This document shows, piece after piece, positions 63,759 through 64,000 of a stretch of DNA of 64,000 bases (its first letter is position 1; every line of letters starts with the position of its first letter). Origin of the DNA: Tricholoma matsutake. Its lineage: Eukaryota > Basidiomycota > Agaricomycetes > Agaricales > Tricholomataceae. A program made the translations under genes and the position numbers. Where the stretch lies: positions 7,378,001-7,442,000 of the forward strand of contig AP026543.1 in the NCBI GenBank assembly GCA_026075535.2, read 5' to 3'. The notes under the pieces were generated by a model that saw only the letters and a program-made list of their open reading frames with translations, did no database searches and had not been told where the DNA came from.

Positions 63759-64000
63759 TGTTAGGAAACAGCCCCATTACCTAATATATTTTTCTTTTTA
63801 TTTTATTATGTCAAATTACACTACACTACACTACACTTTGCTAGCTTGAGAATTTTATTTTGCATGCATCAATATGTATGTGCATGTATGCACACATCAG
63901 TAGCAACAATGCACAATATATGTAACTTAGTATATAAACTTGAATATATGCCTAGGGGACCCCAGCTGTGTTCTCTTAGGTATTCCACCTATACTTGTGG
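63759..64000 (+). repeat. 3' LTR of Gyp-H, cut by the window edge
   Basis: TGTTAGGAAACAGCCCCATT, preceded by the purine tract AAAAGGGGGGTAA. It contains TACACTACACTACACTACAC and TAGTATATAAAC. Same family as the LTR at 62030-62647, which runs the other way. Confidence 0.85.

Noticed and set aside
1..64000. tRNA or rRNA genes
   Set aside because: I saw no cloverleaf with a GTTCRANNC box and no rRNA-like block. A dedicated tRNA scan would be decisive.

Overview
The window comes from a filamentous fungus, most probably a mushroom-forming basidiomycete (Agaricomycete). The reasons are the Agaricomycete-type Ty3/gypsy pol proteins, a Ty1/copia element, 50-60 nt GT-AG introns and a fungal-type cysteine cluster. 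I found no intact single-copy host gene, rRNA, tRNA or CRISPR array. Almost all 64 kb is transposable elements, nested inside each other and partly rearranged.

Layout. 1-4809: Copia-1, minus strand, one uninterrupted gag-pol frame running off the left edge, with its 294-bp 5' LTR. 4810-7600: unassigned DNA with a 16-bp minisatellite. 7618-8452: first half of a gypsy gag (Gyp-B). 8453-10198: repeat relic holding a TA-flanked MITE. 10199-19142: 5' part of Gyp-A (minus), containing three hAT-like MITEs and a complete 3.3-kb non-autonomous LTR element (NA-1). 19143-20129: satellite of about 175 bp per unit. 20130-25191: rest of Gyp-B (minus), with a second TA-MITE in its LTR. 25192-27580: the 3' part of Gyp-A, first a 249-bp piece on the minus strand and then RNase H-integrase-LTR on the plus strand. 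27581-36500: the same satellite, interrupted by Gyp-C (28302-34206) and a 1.3-kb hAT-like element (34492-35783). 36833-55405: a three-level nest, NA-2 containing Gyp-D (37159-52432), which contains Gyp-E (41799-52134). 55406-57375: LTR-like relic and unassigned DNA. 57376-60015: 5' part of Gyp-F (plus). 60016-62647: 5' part of Gyp-G (minus). 62648-64000: 3' part of Gyp-H (plus) with the start of its LTR.

How the pieces relate. Gyp-A, B, C and D form one clade. They share a wide zinc knuckle with a FYxGH motif, DHG or DIG instead of DSG in the protease, and short LTRs starting TGTAAG. In A, C, D and the two NA elements the LTR is followed by an oligo-T tract instead of a TGG primer site. Target duplications, split codons and split satellite units fit one inversion of about 16.7 kb (8453-25191) that broke Gyp-A and Gyp-B. 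Gyp-E belongs to another clade, with 1.17-kb LTRs and a TGG primer site. Between its integrase and 3' LTR it carries a spliced gene in antisense, encoding a Cys6 cluster protein. NA-1 carries a PXA-domain-like fragment that looks captured from a host gene. Several catalytic residues in Gyp-C, D and E were lost through CpG-to-CpA changes, as expected from decay of methylated DNA. Copia-1 is still rich in CpG and looks young.
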